Both the position numbers and the translations under genes were made by a program. 17,785 nt of DNA from Nymphaea colorata (lineage: Eukaryota > Streptophyta > Magnoliopsida > Nymphaeales > Nymphaeaceae). The DNA lies in the NCBI RefSeq assembly GCF_008831285.2, contig NW_022204731.1, positions 32,501-50,285 of the forward strand, in the 5' to 3' direction. How positions within the stretch are numbered: position 1 is the first letter of the stretch; each line of letters starts with the position of its first letter. The notes beneath the pieces are model-generated. The model did no database searches. It worked only from the letters and a program-made list of their open reading frames with translations, and had not been told where the DNA came from. Positions 8,818 to 17,785 of this stretch are shown here, piece by piece.

Positions 8818-8839
8818 GCTCGGTCAGGTTTGACCGAGC
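8818..8839 (-). other. Perfect hairpin 31 nt after the pol stop codon
   Basis: The minus strand reads GCTCGGTCA-AACC-TGACCGAGC: a 9-bp perfect stem with a 4-nt loop. It is in the U3 part of the LTR, between the pol stop and the TATA box. Its role is unknown; it could be an RNA structure in the 3' region of pol mRNA or a DNA cruciform near the promoter. Confidence 0.5.
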
Positions 8840-8870
8840 CGTTTACCTAAGACTTGGATCTTAGGACGTC

Positions 8871-11798
8871 TCAAGGGTCGCGTGACGTGGACTCGTTTGG
8901 TTTGGACGCTTCTAGCTTGACGAGCCCTAAACTGGAATCTAAGTCACCCTGAGACTGAACCGGCTTGAGCACTGTTGACGACCTAGTTGCTCCTCCCACT
9001 CCTCCCGCTGCAACTAACTTTGGTGCTTCTTGCATCTCCTTGGGACTGGACTTGATGCACTGAAGAGAACGAGCCCACAAGTCGGAAGCCTTGCGCTTCC
9101 TTCGACTAGGTTCAGCTGGCTCGGCCTCTGCTGGGTCTGGACTGCTGGGTAGGTCCGTAACAGATTCCCCCTCCCTACCTTGCGCTTGTCCTCGAGCGCT
9201 TGAAGAGGGGAAGCGATGAGCAATCGACCCAAATTCTTCCCAAGAAGTACCCCTGTCGGGTCCTTCCCATTCCACAAGTACCTCGTGCCTCATCCTCCCT
9301 TGTCGTTGGACATACCTATGCTTTAGAATGCGATAGGGAGTAGGCAAGTTATCCGGGACCTGCTCTATCAGTGTTGGTACATCCCCTTGATGAGGCTTCA
9401 GCCTCGTAACATGAAATACAGGGTGCACCAATGCTGTTCTGGGGAGGCCAAGTCTGTAGGCGGCCTTCCCAACCTTTTGAACCACTGGATAAGGTCCATA
9501 ATAACGAGGCAGCAGTTTGGAATACGGCTGACCCATCAAGGATTTCTGCTTAAGAGGCAGTCTCTTAAGCCACACGTAGTCACCCACCTCAAATTCCCGG
9601 TCCTTCCTGCCTTTGTCGTATACCTGCTTCATGCGGTTTTGCGCTTTCACAATGTTTTGTTTTAGGGAATCCAACACTTCTTCCCTTGTGCGCAATTCAC
9701 AATCAACACTGCCGTCTTCTGCGGTTCCACCTTCATATCGTGGAATCGATGGAGGGGGAAAGCCATATACGCCCTCGTAAGGGGTCATGCCTGTTGACGA
9801 GTGCAGACTTGTATTATACGACCATTCTGCCCAAGGCAGATATTTCACCCAGGTGGTTGGTCGTTCACCCGCAAAGCAACGTAAATAGGTCTCCAAGGAC
9901 CGGTTTACTATCTCACTCTGCCCATCTGTTTGAGGGTGGTGGGCGGTACTGAAATTCAATTTCGTCCCCATGTTCTTCATGTATTCTTGCCAGAATGCAC
10001 TTAAAAAAATTGAGTCCCGGTCGCAGACGACGGACTGTGGCATTCCATGCAACTTTCCGATATACTCATGGTAGACGTTGGCCATGAGGGGCCCTTGATA
10101 CAACCGTGGTAAAGGTGCGAAGTGGCTATATTTCGTGAGCCGATCGACCACTACCAATACTGCCTCTTTTCCTTCTGATCGAGGCATGGCATCGATGAAA
10201 TCCATCGTGACGTCGGTCCACGGTTTTGTAGGTACCGGGAGAGGATTCAAATGGCCTGGAGGCTTGATTGCCTCATACTTCTCTCGCTGGCACACTACAC
10301 ACTTCTTTACATAGGCCTGTACTTCAGCCTTTATACCTTTCCACCAAAACTGAGCTTTGATGCGGCTCAGGGTCTTGGCGACCCCTTCATGACCTGCGGC
10401 TGGAGTGTCATGAAAATGATGCAGGAATTCCTGCTTAAGCTCAGAGCTAGGAGGGACTACTGCCTTGTCCTTCCTATACAAAATGTTTCCCTTGACTGAG
10501 TAGAAGGGAATGGAACCCGGGTTTTGCTGGATCGAAGCTTTGATTAGCCTCAGCGATTCATCACTCTGTTGATCACGTGCTAACCGATCCCAAATATCCG
10601 TTTCCACTACTGACAATGTCATCAGTTGTTCGGCCAAGCGGGAAAGTGAATCAGCCGCTTTGTTTTCAGGACCCTTTTTGTACTCAATTTCGAAGTCATA
10701 CCCCAATAGCTTTGCTAGCCATCTCTGTTGGGTAGGGGTTGACACGCGTTGTTTGAGCATGTACTTTAAACTGTTTTGGTCGGTCCTGACCGTAAATTTG
10801 CGTCCAATTAGATATGGACGCCACTTCTCCACTGCCATGACTATAGCGAGTAGCTCTTTCTCATACGTAGAAAGAGGTTTGGCCCTGCTGGTTAAGGCCT
10901 TAGACATGTAGGCAATGGGGTGGTTATCTTGCCCGAGTACTGCCCCCACTCCGACTTCACAAGCGTCTGTTTCGATGGTAAATGTCTTTGTAAAATCGGG
11001 TAGGGTTAGAATGGGGGCCGACATTAGAGCTGCCTTCAGCTTCTCGAAAGCGTCTCTTGACTTCTCAGTCCACGAGAAGGATCCTTTCTTCAGCATCTGG
11101 GTAAGGGGTTGTGCAATGATTCCATACCCCTGAATAAATCTTCTATAATACCCCGTCAGTCCTAGGAAACCTCGCAGACTTTTGAGGTCCTTGGGCAGTG
11201 GCCATTTTTCCATGGCTTGCAACTTTTCGGGGTCTGCCCGAACCCCATCTCGAGACACAATGTGTCCGAGGTATCCGATCGAAGATTGTCCAAAACTGCA
11301 TTTGGACATCTTCGCGAAGAGATGATGCTCCTTCAAGATGTCTAGAGTGATTTCCAAATGACGTTGATGTTGTTCTTCATCCTTGCTATAAATGAGAATA
11401 TCATCGAAAAATACGAGGATGAAATCTCTGAGGTGTGCTCTGAACACATCGTTCATGCACCGTTGGAATGTAGCTGGTGCATTTGTTAATCCAAAAGGCA
11501 TTACTAAAAATTCATAATGCCCGTCGTGTGTCCTGAACGCAGTTTTCAGTACATCTTCGTCAAACATTCGAATCTGATGATATCCGGCTCTAAGATCTAT
11601 CTTTGAAAAAATTGTGGCGCCGGCTAACTCATCTAATAGCTCGTCGATGACGGGTATGGGGTGCCGATCCTTAACGGTCACCTCGTTTAACGCCCTATAG
11701 TCTATACAAAATCGCCAAGTGTTGTCTTTCTTCTTCACTAATAGGACGGGTGAAGAAAAAGGGCTGCAACTCGGTCGGATGATGCCGCTTTCGAGCAT
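8871..11798 (-). CDS. pol: Pol: reverse transcriptase, RNase H, integrase, chromodomain, LTR-encoded tail
   Basis: This enzyme set copies element RNA into DNA and integrates it. Residues are counted from the first Met, but the frame is open upstream to about 11825 and RT homology starts there, so pol is normally fused to gag-protease. Seen: RT with [13 protein letters not shown] (100-112) and FFDD (130-133); RNase H with TDAC (D278), YEKELL (E313/E315), TDQNSLKY (D340) and AADSLSR (D383); integrase zinc-binding H463, H470, C500, C503; catalytic D533, D593, E629, with exactly 35 residues between the last two; GPY/F module about 764-795; chromodomain about 821-864 (VLVEWEG, TSWEE, FP), thought to steer integration to particular chromatin. 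Residues 874-878 are encoded by the polypurine tract, and 879-975 lie inside the 3' LTR. That tail has a basic cluster (899-903) resembling a nuclear localisation signal and a GGVGGAT motif (932-938). There are no internal stops in 975 codons. It ends in TGA at 8871. Confidence 0.95.
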   Translation of the reverse strand: MLESGIIRPSCSPFSSPVLLVKKKDNTWRFCIDYRALNEVTVKDRHPIPVIDELLDELAGATIFSKIDLRAGYHQIRMFDEDVLKTAFRTHDGHYEFLVMPFGLTNAPATFQRCMNDVFRAHLRDFILVFFDDILIYSKDEEQHQRHLEITLDILKEHHLFAKMSKCSFGQSSIGYLGHIVSRDGVRADPEKLQAMEKWPLPKDLKSLRGFLGLTGYYRRFIQGYGIIAQPLTQMLKKGSFSWTEKSRDAFEKLKAALMSAPILTLPDFTKTFTIETDACEVGVGAVLGQDNHPIAYMSKALTSRAKPLSTYEKELLAIVMAVEKWRPYLIGRKFTVRTDQNSLKYMLKQRVSTPTQQRWLAKLLGYDFEIEYKKGPENKAADSLSRLAEQLMTLSVVETDIWDRLARDQQSDESLRLIKASIQQNPGSIPFYSVKGNILYRKDKAVVPPSSELKQEFLHHFHDTPAAGHEGVAKTLSRIKAQFWWKGIKAEVQAYVKKCVVCQREKYEAIKPPGHLNPLPVPTKPWTDVTMDFIDAMPRSEGKEAVLVVVDRLTKYSHFAPLPRLYQGPLMANVYHEYIGKLHGMPQSVVCDRDSIFLSAFWQEYMKNMGTKLNFSTAHHPQTDGQSEIVNRSLETYLRCFAGERPTTWVKYLPWAEWSYNTSLHSSTGMTPYEGVYGFPPPSIPRYEGGTAEDGSVDCELRTREEVLDSLKQNIVKAQNRMKQVYDKGRKDREFEVGDYVWLKRLPLKQKSLMGQPYSKLLPRYYGPYPVVQKVGKAAYRLGLPRTALVHPVFHVTRLKPHQGDVPTLIEQVPDNLPTPYRILKHRYVQRQGRMRHEVLVEWEGPDRGTSWEEFGSIAHRFPSSSARGQAQGREGESVTDLPSSPDPAEAEPAEPSRRKRKASDLWARSLQCIKSSPKEMQEAPKLVAAGGVGGATRSSTVLKPVQSQGDLDSSLGLVKLEASKPNESTSRDP
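9163..9181 (-). other. Polypurine tract (plus-strand DNA primer site)
   Basis: The minus strand reads AAGGTAGGGAGGGGGAATC and directly abuts the LTR start TGTTACGG. A purine run next to the 3' LTR primes second-strand synthesis in LTR retrotransposons. It lies inside the pol reading frame, where it encodes Gly-Arg-Glu-Gly-Glu. Confidence 0.88.
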
Positions 11799-14056
11799 CT
11801 CTTTGAATAGGCGTTCGATCTCCGCTTCTGGCTGTGCCCATACCGATATGGCTTGACGTTGACAGGCTCTGCACCTTGTGCAAGGACGATTCGATGATCG
11901 TAAGCCCTTTTTGGCGGTAAGCCTTTGGGCTCATCAAAAATCTCTGGAAATCGGTCCAAGACCGATTGAATCATAGGTGGAATTGGTTCTTCCACCTTCT
12001 CTTCGGAGAAAGGTACATCTGTTGCCAATGTAAGAACCCAACACGCTGGTTGGTCATGTTGGATGGACCTTAGTGCTGTTTTGGGACGCGTGGAGCTGGC
12101 GAGTCCCTGAATCGTTATCGATTCCTCTTCTCCTTCAGGGATGAAAGTCATAGAGAAGTTCTTTACATCCCAATGAATATCTTTCCATGTTAGAAACCAT
12201 GGCATGCCCAAAATTAAGTCGACTCCCTCTAGGGGAATGACGAGACAATCGACTTTGAAAGCCTTCTTTTTGACGGACACGTCAAGGCCTTTTCCTTCGT
12301 GAATGCACTTGAGCCTTAGTCCCCCTCCCACGATGATAGTTTGTGGGTTGCTCTCGGTGAGAGTGATTCTACACCTTTCAGCGGCTTCCTCAGTAAGGAA
12401 GTTGTTGGTGGCTCCGCTGTCGAGCAATATTAAGACCTTTTGGCCATTGATACGGCCAAAAACACGCATGGCGTTTGCCTTATGGGGGTCTTGAATCGAA
12501 TGGAGAGATTCGACCTCTTCTGATTTCTCTTCTTTGGTCGGTGTCTCTTCTTGATGCGTTTCTTTAGGCTCAATTTTCTTGCCTTTTCTTCTAACTAGGA
12601 TTTCCTCATCAGACGAGGAGCTTGAATCTGAACTGGAGGAGGAATCGCTTTCGGAGCTAGAGCTGGTCTCTGGCTCATCAATCACCACTATATTAAAAAG
12701 TGCTTTGCACTGGTGATTTTTATCCCACTTGCCCTCACATCTAAAACACAGGCCTTTCTTCCTGTATTCTTCGATTTGTTTGGGGGACAAGTAACGAGTA
12801 GGGAGTTCACGGCCTGGACGTGGATTCGGCCTGAACTCGTTCCCTCTGTTGTAGGGAACCAATTCCCTTCCTTTGTTCTCTCGGAACTTGGTTCGAGAAG
12901 CAGAGGAGAAGGAAGGTTTCTTCCTCTGTTTATCAGCCCTGCGAGCCTTTTTCTCTCGCTTTTCCTCTTTTCTCTCTTCAATCCGCTCTTCATACAGTCG
13001 GGCCATAGTGAAGCATTCTTCGAGATGATCGAAACGATGTATCTTCATCTCGCGTTTGATATCGCTTCTAAGGCCTCCTTTGAATGCTCCAATTAGAGCC
13101 TTCTCGGGCCACTGTACCATGCTAGCTAGTCTTTCGAACTGCTTTTGATAGGTGGGCACGTTCGAAGTTTGAACTAAATTTTTGAGGTCCTCGTCATAAT
13201 CGATGAACGTGGACTCTCCAAAGTGAAGCTGCAAACTAGCCTTGTACTTTTCCCAAGTGGGATCGACTGTCTTGTGCTCAAACCATAGATAGTGGGTGGT
13301 CGCTTTGCCAGTCATGTTGGCTGTAGCGATTTCTATCCATTCTTCTTGTGGAATACGATGGCACATGAAGAAACGTTCTGCCATGAATAACCACTCTCTG
13401 AGGTGCTCTCCGTTGAATTTTGGAAAGTCGTACTTGACAAATGGTGTACGTCTTTCTTCTATACGAGGTGGTTCTCTTCGAGTTCTCCGTGGGCGAATAG
13501 GTGATTCATCTTCACCATCAGATAATTCGTACATTGGGTTTTGAAGAGTTTGGCCTATCCGTGGGCCACGAGGAGTCCTGTAGTATTCGCTATAGGGCTC
13601 TTGTTGGTACCTGTCTTGTGGGGGACGCATGAGCCTACCCCCTTCCGTGCTTGTCCCAACGTGAGATATGTTGTTGGGATTGATCTCAGTGTCGGTCTGA
13701 TAGCCAGGTACTGCTAACAAACCTTTCCCTTTCTGTGCATTCAGACCCTGAGTGGTCCTCTCCGCGACCATGGCTTGCGTTTGGTTGGTAGCCATTTGAC
13801 GGAACATGGCCCGTATCTCGTCCATTTCTTTTTGACGGTCGGCGTTTTGACGGTCCATTTCCTTCTTTCTAAAATTCTCTACCTTAGCCATGTCGGTACG
13901 CATCTGTAATAACTCTTTTTCTATGCTTAGGATGCGTCCTAAGGCATAGTCGGGCACTTGGCCTCTTTGAGTTGGCTGAGCCTCTTCGGGGGTGTCATGA
14001 GGATTCTCCTCAAGCACGGGCTCATCTGAGTTAACATTCTTTTTTGATTTTCCCAT
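11738..14056 (-). CDS. gag-pro: Gag-protease polyprotein
   Basis: Gag packages element RNA into particles; the aspartic protease cuts the polyprotein. The start is chosen at ATG 14056-14054, in good context (AAAATGGGA); the frame extends six codons further only from a TTG. Seen (residues from this ATG): charged helical segment about 40-90, likely coiled coil; gag core about 207-345 ([14 protein letters not shown] onwards); basic stretch about 360-382; zinc knuckle [14 protein letters not shown] at 437-450, the plant C-x2-C-x7-H-x-C type; a Ser/Asp/Glu-rich linker about 464-485; protease with [10 protein letters not shown] around 544-553 and LILGMPWF near 614-621. About 28 codons before the stop at 11738 the frame leaves the pol homology: near 11825 one base is missing, so the last residues are out of frame with RT. 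No canonical slippery heptamer is there, so I read it as mutation or assembly error rather than programmed frameshifting. Confidence 0.93.
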   Translation of the reverse strand: MGKSKKNVNSDEPVLEENPHDTPEEAQPTQRGQVPDYALGRILSIEKELLQMRTDMAKVENFRKKEMDRQNADRQKEMDEIRAMFRQMATNQTQAMVAERTTQGLNAQKGKGLLAVPGYQTDTEINPNNISHVGTSTEGGRLMRPPQDRYQQEPYSEYYRTPRGPRIGQTLQNPMYELSDGEDESPIRPRRTRREPPRIEERRTPFVKYDFPKFNGEHLREWLFMAERFFMCHRIPQEEWIEIATANMTGKATTHYLWFEHKTVDPTWEKYKASLQLHFGESTFIDYDEDLKNLVQTSNVPTYQKQFERLASMVQWPEKALIGAFKGGLRSDIKREMKIHRFDHLEECFTMARLYEERIEERKEEKREKKARRADKQRKKPSFSSASRTKFRENKGRELVPYNRGNEFRPNPRPGRELPTRYLSPKQIEEYRKKGLCFRCEGKWDKNHQCKALFNIVVIDEPETSSSSESDSSSSSDSSSSSDEEILVRRKGKKIEPKETHQEETPTKEEKSEEVESLHSIQDPHKANAMRVFGRINGQKVLILLDSGATNNFLTEEAAERCRITLTESNPQTIIVGGGLRLKCIHEGKGLDVSVKKKAFKVDCLVIPLEGVDLILGMPWFLTWKDIHWDVKNFSMTFIPEGEEESITIQGLASSTRPKTALRSIQHDQPACWVLTLATDVPFSEEKVEEPIPPMIQSVLDRFPEIFDEPKGLPPKRAYDHRIVLAQGAEPVNVKPYRYGHSQKRRSNAYSKRCSKAASSDRVAALFLHPSY
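11822..11828 (-). other. Frame break between gag-protease and pol
   Basis: Gag-protease codons start at positions such as 11824, pol codons at 11825, so continuing into pol needs a -1 shift or one restored base. Homology in the first frame runs up to about the codon at 11827-11825, and in the second from there on. The local sequence (CCAGAAGCGGAG, minus) has no X-XXY-YYZ slippery site. Plant chromoviruses commonly use one gag-pol frame, which favours a lost base. Confidence 0.75.
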
Positions 14057-14575
14057 TTTGACTTTGCAAATCAAAAACTAACCTAGCTGAAATCCAAATA
14101 CTGACACAACTGCCACTCTTAACACCAATCCTAGACTGCTGACTCTGTCACGCTGCCGCTGCCACTACTTGAGCCGCCGCGCGTGAGTCCTAAGGCAAGG
14201 GAGACGGGTTGGCCCGCCTAAAGCCGCGCTACGCCTTAGCGCCTAGGCAATCTCACCTCGCTCTCGGCCGGGCTTCAAAAAGCCTGAATCGTCACACCCG
14301 CCTGGTGTCTCGACGACGAACCTCGAGCTTAGCTGCCCTCGGGTGTACGTTGTGTACAGCCCTACACTTGCTAAAATCGAGCAAGCGAAGCCTAGAACTT
14401 ACGCAATATAATGCTGGGAGTCGTGGTGCCTACACTCTACGACGACTCTGAAAAACCGAAATACCCTGACAAGAAGACCCGAAACTGATACCTCTGAAAT
14501 TCTGCCGTCTGAAGTACCTTCTGACTGAATTCTTCGTAGGTCGGGTGCTCAAACTGACAGATCTAGTCTCAAGTT
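14057..14575 (-). other. Untranslated leader between PBS and gag
   Basis: About 520 nt with no protein or RNA gene recognised. It should contain packaging/dimerisation signals, but none can be named from sequence alone. A possible 3' splice site, GGATTTCAG (minus, CAG at 14089-14087), lies about 31 nt before the gag ATG. Confidence 0.5.
14087..14095 (-). other. Possible 3' splice site before gag
   Basis: GGATTTCAG on the minus strand would end an intron 31 nt upstream of the gag start codon. It is a consensus match only. It gains interest because the unspliced leader would be about 3.7 kb long. Confidence 0.22.
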
Positions 14576-14588
14576 GGCTCTGATACCA
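14576..14588 (-). other. Primer-binding site for initiator-Met tRNA
   Basis: The minus strand reads TGGTATCAGAGCC, complementary to the 3' end of plant tRNA-iMet. Two bases (AT) separate it from the end of the 5' LTR (CCTAACA). It primes first-strand synthesis and fixes both element orientation and the LTR boundary at 14591. Confidence 0.95.
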
Positions 14589-14590
14589 AT

Positions 14591-17500
14591 TGTTAGGCCT
14601 CGTCCCGACTAGGCCAGAATTTCCTAACCAAGACGCTCCTACTGCCAAGACCGACTTGAGTACTTCCTAAAAACCAAAAATCCCTAAGTAAAATTAATAC
14701 AAACAATCTACCCGGCCGGACAATCCCGGCGCAAAATCCCTAGGACAAGGTACAAAGAGGTTAAGTTCCCAAACCTAACTACGGAATAACCTACTACAGA
14801 CCACTACAAGGGTTACAGGCTAGTACAATCGCGAGCGATACAAGATTACTCTCAACTCACTCACAAACCATTCCAAACCATGCAAACCCCTCTAACGAAC
14901 AAACCACACCCAACAAAAGCAAATGGGTAGGTCTGCTCCTTGCGACCGTGTCTCGGGCAATAGGGCCCTCGAGGTGCCACAGAGAGGAGCTTGGCCGAAG
15001 CCTTGGCTAAAACAGCAAATTAACAAACTAGATGAATTCCTAATGCAAAAGCAGAATTAACACCCTCCCCGAATCTACAAGGGCTGGAGAGCGTTACCGG
15101 CCAAGGCGCTGCCTTGACTGTGCCGAGAGACCACGAGGCAGAATTGCCTAGACCCCGGGTATTGCAGCTTACGAGCCGGCGTGAAGCGCGCGGCCTGGAC
15201 AGCCTCCTGCTGTCGGACGGACTGACGATGTACTGCCGTGGGTAGCCACCTACTGTCGGAGACGAGCCTGCGAGTAAGCAGCCGAGACGGATGCTTGCTG
15301 CCGGGTGAGGACAGTCGGGCAGAACGTCGGCCGGACTGCGGTTCACTGTCGTCTGTAGTCAGACAGATGACGCGACCGAGCACAGACGGGGCACCCACCT
15401 GCTGCGAGCGTCGAGCTGGATGCGCGGCCTCCTGTCGCCTCTGGTGCGGACGGGGAACCACGGAGCTGTCGGAAGGTGCAGACGACCGCCTGTCGTCTGT
15501 GATGCGCCTACGAGATGCGGCGCGGCCGAGGGGGGCGAAAGCCTTGCGGCAGTGCCTACCTACCTGGCACTGGAAGTGGCTCGGCCACGGGTGTCTGCAG
15601 AGGATGCCGACGACGGCGCGGGTGGCCGAGGAGCTGACCGAGGACGGCTAGCGAGCGGCTAGCGTCTCCGGCTGTTCCTGGTCCCTAACTAAGGTCGGGT
15701 TAGCTTGGACGGGCGGGGCTCTACGGGTAGGCTGGTTAAGTGAAGTGAGGTTAAGGGCTCGGGTAGGCTAGAGGAAGCAGAGTTTAGGTGCGGAAGGTGG
15801 GTTAACCTAGCTACTAGGTGGGCTAAGCCGAGAGGTAGAAGAGGAAGCAAGGCTCGGAAGTTAGGACTTAGCGATCTGGTTGGAGAAGAGAAGAGATCAC
15901 AAGTGAGCTCGGTTGAGTCTGGTCAACGGGACACTCGAGGTAAGCTCGAGTCAACTGGGTTCAACCTAAGATGGCTCGGGTTTGACCGAGTTCCTACTAG
16001 GCTAGGTCAGGTCGGGTTCAGTCAACTTGGGTCAAGACCTAGAAGAAGTTGACTAGGCTAGGTTTAGTCAAGGTCTAGCGGGGTTAGGACCAAGTGGGTT
16101 AGGTTGAGAAGGTGAGAGCCTGGATGCTGCCACTTGGCAAGATGAACGATTTTAGCTAAGACGCGAGACGGGTTCCTCGCTCTAAGGGACAACGGTCCAC
16201 TTTCCTAAAGCTAAAGGGGTAGACTAAGACACGAACTCGAGAGGGAGGGGCAGCTGGTGACGTGGGCTGAAGGGGTCTCTCAATGAAGAGGATGATGATG
16301 CGTGGAAAGATGGAGGGTTAAGATTAGCTGCAGTTTGGCGAAGTGGGGGAAGTGGCCAAGGGAGGAACGAGTCCTAAGGTGCTTTTCCTAAAGTTAGGGG
16401 GAGAGGCGAGTTGGGGGAGTGGTGCGCTAAGGGGGGAAAAGTAATGGGATAGGTGGCGAGGTACGAGGACTTAGTGAAAAAGTAACTTCGTGAGGTGGAG
16501 GGAGTGCTAGGTCGTGGTCCTCCAGATGTTGACACGTGGCTAGATGAGTGGCCAAGGATTAATGCGACTAGGTAAAAGGCTTAGTCAAAAAGCTAGAGGG
16601 CGAGATGGCGTCAAGGGTCCTAGACTCAAGGGATAGTGTTCCTAAGGTTTCTCTATGTGGGACACTTAAGAAATAACTGTAATTCGGATTAGGGAAAAGG
16701 CTTGGATGGATGACACGTGGCAGGATCAAGGGACGAGAATGAACTTACCTAGTTCAGCCGAAGTCGAGTAGGTTCGCACTTGGTGAAGCCGGTGGCGCGG
16801 TTTGAGTGACGCTTCCAACTTTGACCGATGTGCCTTGTCGCCTTCACTAGAGCTTTCTCCAGGGCAGGGGCAATTTCGTCCTTTCATGCCTGGGATCACG
16901 AGCCGGCCGAAAGTGCAGGACTGATCGGAGAAACAGCAGAATTCCGGCTAACAACCGAACTCTCTATTCCACGTCGGATGGGGCTCGGAATATACCAATG
17001 CGATGCTTGGAGGCTAGCGCTTCCAGCAAGCGTCCGAATGATGATATCCACAGATAAAGCTCTCAATACAGCAGAGTTGGCTCTGCTATACCGAGGGCAG
17101 GTTGGCAGAAACAGGCCGTAGGATCTAACTCGGATTCGTGGCCGTTTCTCAATCGCCAACCGAACTTGGGCGCGGTTAAGTCGCCGGTAACATTACTTCC
17201 TCAAAATGGATTGAATCGCGTCTAGAGAGAGTCTTCACGAAGAATCTCAAGATCTGCTCTCGGTAGGCCGAGAGAAGAACGTGAACCTGGGAGTGCTCTC
17301 CCCTAGATCGAGAATCTAATCAATTTGGAGAAAGCTTTGAAACCAAACTACTAACCTTTCATCGTCGATATTGAATCCGTTTTCCAGATTCAACCTTCCC
17401 TGCTGCAGCGCCGGCCTTTCAACTTCACCGTGACCGTGAAGAAGGTGCTGGTTTCTGCAGAACTGCTGTTCGGATGGGGAAGAAGCCGGGGACAAGGGAG

Positions 17501-17785
17501 GGACCTTCGCCGGTGAGGAGAAGATCCGCCGCAAGCCTTCTAACCCGAGCGTTGGCTGGTTCACGCGGTGCTCCGAGTTCTTCATGGAGGAAGAAACGCC
17601 ACGGTAGAAGGGGGCGCGAGGGGATGAGAGGGACAAGCTTGCCACTCACGAGCAAGGGCTGTGCTTTGATTTCGGATTCAGAGTTCCTCGAGAATGAGGA
17701 GGGAGAGCCAAACCTCGCACGGAGGAGAGAGAGCGCCTTGCGCAAAATGCCTTCAATTCCTTAATCTTTGATACAAATTACATTG
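14591..17785 (-). repeat. 5' LTR of the full element (truncated by window edge)
   Basis: This copy matches 5314-8528 throughout: 3,195 bp here against 3,215 bp there. About 650 bp, including the TATA box and the duplicated pol-tail sequence, lies beyond the window. Differences include scattered substitutions, many in the GC-rich block (15081-15675), and a marked number of single-base losses in short homopolymers or repeats in this copy (for example near 14722, 16190, 16830, 16970, 17090, 17270 and 17570). It contains the same word-rich region (about 15680-16110), the ABRE-like sites (16531-16540, 16712-16721) and the possible splice donor near 17350. No gene of its own is evident; frames such as the minus one at 17316-17645 are not preserved in the other copy. 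Confidence 0.95.

Larger units (their letters stand above)
5314..9162 (-). repeat. 3' LTR of the full element (3,849 bp)
   Basis: The plus strand starts TGTTAGGCCT and ends TCCGTAACA. The left end is fixed by the PBS-adjacent boundary of the other copy (14591). The right end is fixed by the polypurine tract and by the same terminus (CGTAACA) in the TSD-bounded solo LTR. In the element's direction it holds: Pol tail coding (9162-8871), a hairpin (8839-8818), a TATA box (8545-8538), a pyrimidine-rich leader, a stretch about 8500-6850 with no convincing gene, a degenerate word-rich region (6850-6405), a GC-rich block (6400-5806), and a terminal 490 bp shared with the solo LTR. A T-rich TTTGTATTAATTTTAC stretch near 5413-5428 (minus) may help 3'-end formation. 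Confidence 0.92.
5314..17785 (-). mobile_element. Nearly complete Ty3/gypsy chromovirus retrotransposon (5' LTR truncated by window)
   Basis: In transcription order (right to left) the element has: 5' LTR (from beyond the window to 14591), PBS 14576-14588, leader, gag-protease, RT-RNase H-integrase-chromodomain, polypurine tract, 3' LTR (9162-5314). The interior between LTRs is 5,428 bp. With two LTRs of about 3.85 kb the whole element would be near 13.1 kb. Protease-RT-RNase H-integrase order makes it Ty3/gypsy. The GPY/F module plus chromodomain place it in the chromoviruses. The RT wording ([16 protein letters not shown]) looks most like the plant Reina-type lineage to me, though such long LTRs are not what I expect for Reina, so the lineage is tentative. 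Coding capacity is nearly intact except for one frame break near 11825, suggesting a fairly recent insertion. Confidence 0.95.

Noticed and set aside
8740-8870. LTR end placed just past the pol stop, near 8800
   Set aside because: No polypurine tract and no matching terminus are there. The solo LTR's exact duplication and the purine run at 9163-9181 both place the end at 9162.
11822-11828. Programmed ribosomal frameshift between gag-protease and pol
   Set aside because: No canonical slippery heptamer at the junction, and protein homology is simply continuous with one base missing.
14057-14074. Gag start six codons upstream at 14074
   Set aside because: That codon is TTG. The first ATG in frame is 14056-14054 and has a better context.
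17316-17764. Possible LTR-encoded small proteins (109, 106 and 96 codons) and their counterparts at 8164-8507
   Set aside because: Single-base indels between the LTR copies break the frames. The sequence looks like an untranslated leader.

Overview
This window looks like repeat-rich nuclear DNA of a land plant. The evidence is two LTR retrotransposons of the Ty3/gypsy (chromovirus) type, a primer-binding site matching plant initiator-methionine tRNA, and no sign of a cellular gene. All assignments come from reading the sequence; no database search was possible.

Layout. (1) Positions 1-414 and 4588-5313 are an older repetitive background. It carries four copies of a 53-bp imperfect hairpin core (51-103, 268-320, 4645-4697, 5069-5121). 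The first two copies sit in tandem units of about 215 bp. (2) Positions 415-4587 are a 4,173-bp solo LTR, minus orientation, inserted into one of these units. It reads TGTTAGG...CGTAACA on the plus strand and is flanked by a perfect 5-bp target-site duplication, GATAC (410-414 and 4588-4592). (3) From 5314 to the right edge lies a nearly complete, related but distinct element on the minus strand: 3' LTR 5314-9162 (3,849 bp), polypurine tract 9163-9181, pol 8871-11798, gag-protease 11738-14056, leader, PBS 14576-14588, and 5' LTR from 14591. The 5' LTR is cut by the window end after 3,195 bp.

How the parts work together. Transcription should run right to left from a TATA box in the LTR. The box is visible in the 3' LTR at 8538-8545; its 5' LTR counterpart would fall just beyond the window. 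Gag supplies the capsid with a zinc knuckle, followed by an aspartic protease, reverse transcriptase, RNase H, integrase with a D,D-35-E triad, a GPY/F module and a chromodomain. A single missing base near 11825 separates gag-protease from pol.

The most interesting point is that the pol frame runs through the polypurine tract into the 3' LTR. The LTR therefore encodes about the last 97 residues of Pol. The solo LTR, from a diverged relative, keeps the same reading phase for its own 72-codon tail and shares a Gly-Gly-x-Gly-Gly-Ala-Thr motif near the C-terminus, so the LTR-encoded tail appears to be a conserved property of this lineage. Other points of note are very long LTRs relative to a 5.4-kb interior, a predicted leader of about 3.7 kb before the gag start that may need splicing, and an excess of single-base indels between the two LTR copies that may reflect assembly error.
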